A stretch of 42,116 bases of DNA from Bacillota bacterium. Lineage in GTDB: Bacteria > Bacillota > Clostridia > Peptostreptococcales > Anaerovoracaceae. A program made the position numbers and the translations under genes. The notes beneath the pieces were generated by a model that searched no databases, was not told the DNA's origin, and saw only the letters and a list, made by a program, of their open reading frames with translations. Location of the stretch: positions 1-42,116 of the forward strand of contig JAFPXY010000025.1 of assembly GCA_017394515.1 (NCBI GenBank), in the 5' to 3' direction. Positions 41,748 to 42,116 of this stretch are shown here, piece after piece. The number at the start of each line of letters is the position of its first letter. Within the stretch, counting starts at the first letter, position 1.

Positions 41748-42116
41748 GTGAAAATTCATATTATTGGAGGCCCCGGCAGCGGCAAATCGTTTCTGGCAGA
41801 AAAACTTTCAACCCAATACGGAATACCGCATTATGATCTTGATGAGCTGCAATGGGATAATGAAACAGGCGATTATGGGACCAAAAGAGACCCTCAGAAA
41901 AGAGATGAACTTTTGCGGCAACTGCTCAAGAAAGATGAATGGATAATTGAAGGTGTGTATTATGCCTGGTGCGGGCAGTGTTTTGAAGACGCAGATGTGA
42001 TCTATCTTTTGAGTGTGCCCGGATACAAATACAGATATCGAATAATTCGGCGATACATCAGAAGAAAAATCGGCCTTGAAAAAGGGAAAAAGGAATCTTT
42101 ACGATCATTGTCAGAA
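41748..42116 (+). CDS. P-loop NTPase, adenylate-kinase/FlaR-like (3' end outside window)
   Basis: 123 codons are visible. The start is GTG 41748 after GAGGAGAGGA. VKIHIIGGPGSGKSFLAEKL carries the Walker A loop GGPGSGKS; YDLDELQWD and WIIEGVYYAWCG fit the group often annotated as DNA topology modulation protein FlaR. It probably phosphorylates a small substrate; the substrate is unknown. The gene runs off the window. Confidence 0.82.
   Translation, partial: MKIHIIGGPGSGKSFLAEKLSTQYGIPHYDLDELQWDNETGDYGTKRDPQKRDELLRQLLKKDEWIIEGVYYAWCGQCFEDADVIYLLSVPGYKYRYRIIRRYIRRKIGLEKGKKESLRSLSE

Overview
The window reads as a chromosomal segment of an anaerobic, moderately low-GC Firmicute of the class Clostridia. 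The evidence is strong AGGAGG-type ribosome binding sites, sigma-A promoters of the TTGACA/TATAAT kind, WhiA, a bacterial V-type ATPase operon in the Enterococcus hirae ntp order, a lysine-fermentation type Kce enzyme, and a desulfoferrodoxin-like protein. The family cannot be fixed from sequence alone. Almost everything is on the + strand; the only clear gene on the - strand is the alpha/beta hydrolase at 19827-20750.

Layout. Positions 1-707 hold the 3' part of a BKACE/Kce gene with its terminator. Positions 896-5419 encode a large secreted subtilisin-like protease with PA, Ig-like and Fn3-like modules. Positions 5420-6144 are non-coding and contain the most unusual structure of the window: seven 38-39 nt imperfect palindromes at a period of about 62-65 nt (5483-5921), enclosed by two similar hairpins in opposite orientation. 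whiA follows with its own promoter and a terminator-like leader hairpin. Positions 7261-15883 are a complete nine-gene V-ATPase operon (F-I-K-E-C-G-A-B-D). It is followed without a terminator by a NifU-like protein and a C_GCAxxG_C_C redox protein (to 16669).

Positions 16788-19238 hold a SagB-type nitroreductase, a small cysteine protein and an RlmD-type rRNA methyltransferase. From about 19.2 kb to the end lies an accessory region of many small, unrelated genes: six GNAT genes (seven domains), two XRE regulators fused to cysteine/metal modules, a TetR regulator, drug/metabolite and MFS transporters, methyltransferases, alpha/beta hydrolases, a beta-lactamase-like hydrolase, HD and Ntn hydrolases, radical SAM and flavodoxin-like proteins. 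They are tightly packed, often overlapping by 1-26 nt, which suggests translational coupling. Gene wreckage is scattered among them: a truncated RhuM gene, three GNAT fragments and a HIT gene with an internal deletion.

The strongest hunt items are the palindrome array at 5483-5921, a dispersed nonamer GCAAAAAAY found 23 times on both strands, an XRE-desulfoferrodoxin fusion with a palindromic candidate operator directly before its ribosome binding site, a putative attenuator in the whiA leader, and a tandem double methyltransferase. All functional calls rest on recognition of motifs and families by eye; no database search was run.
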